Source: Burkholderiales bacterium
GTDB taxonomy: Bacteria; Pseudomonadota; Gammaproteobacteria; Burkholderiales; SG8-41
Direction of reading: 5' to 3'
Assembly (NCBI GenBank): GCA_036262035.1
Contig: DATAJS010000001.1
Coordinates: 62,001-126,000, forward strand
DNA length: 64,000 nucleotides
Shown piece after piece: positions 63,328-64,000 of this stretch. Position 1 is the stretch's first letter; every line of letters begins with the position of its first letter. Below the pieces are notes generated by a model, which saw nothing but the letters and a program-made list of their open reading frames with translations, did not search any database and had not been told where the DNA came from. A program made the position numbers and the translations under genes.

Positions 63328-64000
63328 TTGAAATTCACTGTCGTCATCCCCGCCCGCTACGCCTCTTCGCGTTTGCCGGGCAAGCCGCTCGCCGACATCG
63401 GCGGCAAGCCCATGGTGGTGCGCGTCGCCGAGCGTGCGGCGAGGAGCGGCGCGAGCGCGGTCGTCGTCGCCACCGATCACGAGGCGATCGCGGCCGCAGT
63501 CGAGCGCCACGGCTTCGAAGCGGTGATGACCCGCAAGGACCACGCGACCGGTACCGACCGTCTGGCGGAGGTCGTCGCGAAGCGCGGCATGGGCGCGCGG
63601 TCCATCGTCGTCAACGTACAGGGCGACGAGCCGCTGATCGCGCCCGCCCTCATCCGGCGGGTCGCGGAGAACCTGAGCGCGCAGCGCACCGCGCAGATCG
63701 CCACCGCGTGCCATCCGATCCGCGACGCGGCGGAGCTGACGAATCCGAACGTCGTGAAGGTCGTGCTGGACGACGCCGGACTCGCGCTCTACTTCAGCCG
63801 CGCGCCCATACCGTACGCGCGCGACGCGTATGCGGCCGGGATAAAGGCCGTGCCGTCCGGCCTTCCGGTGTACCGCCATCTCGGCATCTATGCATACCGC
63901 GCCGCGTTTCTGCGCGACTTCAGGAAGCTCCAGCCCGCGGCGATCGAGCGCTTCGAAGCGCTCGAGCAACTGCGTGCGCTCGCGCACGGCTATCGCATCA
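63328..64000 (+). CDS. kdsB: 3-deoxy-manno-octulosonate cytidylyltransferase KdsB (3' partial)
   Basis: 224 residues visible from a TTG start at 63328 ([20 protein letters not shown]); the frame is open to the window edge, with about 30 residues missing. The nucleotidyltransferase start with [24 protein letters not shown], the CTP/metal motif [11 protein letters not shown], and [11 protein letters not shown] and [14 protein letters not shown] are diagnostic. It activates Kdo as CMP-Kdo for lipopolysaccharide. No ATG or GTG is available at the right place, so TTG is likely; the start lies directly after the palindrome arm. Confidence 0.93.
   Translation, partial: MKFTVVIPARYASSRLPGKPLADIGGKPMVVRVAERAARSGASAVVVATDHEAIAAAVERHGFEAVMTRKDHATGTDRLAEVVAKRGMGARSIVVNVQGDEPLIAPALIRRVAENLSAQRTAQIATACHPIRDAAELTNPNVVKVVLDDAGLALYFSRAPIPYARDAYAAGIKAVPSGLPVYRHLGIYAYRAAFLRDFRKLQPAAIERFEALEQLRALAHGYRI

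Overview
The window is about 64 kb of high-GC DNA, most likely a betaproteobacterial (Burkholderiales-like) chromosome segment. Support for this comes from the housekeeping runs queG / tsaE-amiC / mutL-miaA and exbB-exbD-lpxK-Trm112-kdsB, two periplasmic Bug-type solute-binding proteins with no linked permease, and PntA/PntB transhydrogenase. Both window edges cut a gene: the 5' end of a large helicase-nuclease and the 3' end of kdsB.

Positions 1-18952 form a defence island, all on the + strand. It holds a DUF4011/SF1-helicase/DUF3320 protein with an embedded PD-(D/E)XK-like nuclease (Hhe-like). A four-gene Wadjet type III operon (jetABCD; TIGR02677, TIGR02678, TIGR02680, TIGR02679) follows. 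Only 51 bp after jetD come a Cas4-Cas1 fusion and Cas2, then a leader and a CRISPR array of 51 repeats and 50 spacers. No CRISPR effector (cas3, cas8, csb1/csb2, cas12) lies anywhere in the window, so the adaptation genes and array stand alone next to an anti-plasmid SMC system. This Wadjet plus effectorless CRISPR-adaptation block is the most unusual part of the window.

Positions 19093-37543 are metabolic. They carry a Tat-exported DUF1444 protein, glycolate oxidase glcDEF (with a MITE-like inverted-repeat element between glcD and glcE), and a solitary DNA methyltransferase whose start codon sits in a predicted hairpin. Next is a CoA-thioester cluster: MaoC hydratase, GST, NDP-forming acyl-CoA synthetase, two Bug proteins, AMP-forming acyl-CoA synthetase, and a DUF35 plus cysteine-less thiolase-like pair. 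Then come periplasmic MsrB, an EgtB-like sulfoxide synthase without EgtD, a GNAT and a cupin. The two Bug genes are interleaved with roughly 190-bp inverted copies of a composite palindromic repeat.

Positions 37693-50004 hold a complete pelABCDEFG exopolysaccharide operon on the - strand, with overlapping genes and a recognisable c-di-GMP site in PelD. The PelA deacetylase motif looks degenerate.

Positions 50295-64000 are core genes: queG, tsaE, amiC, pntB/pntA, mutL (with the endonuclease motif), miaA, xseA, exbB, exbD, lpxK, a Trm112-family protein and kdsB. Intergenic spaces across the metabolic and core parts are rich in short palindromic repeats that often serve as shared terminators and in places supply stop or start codons.
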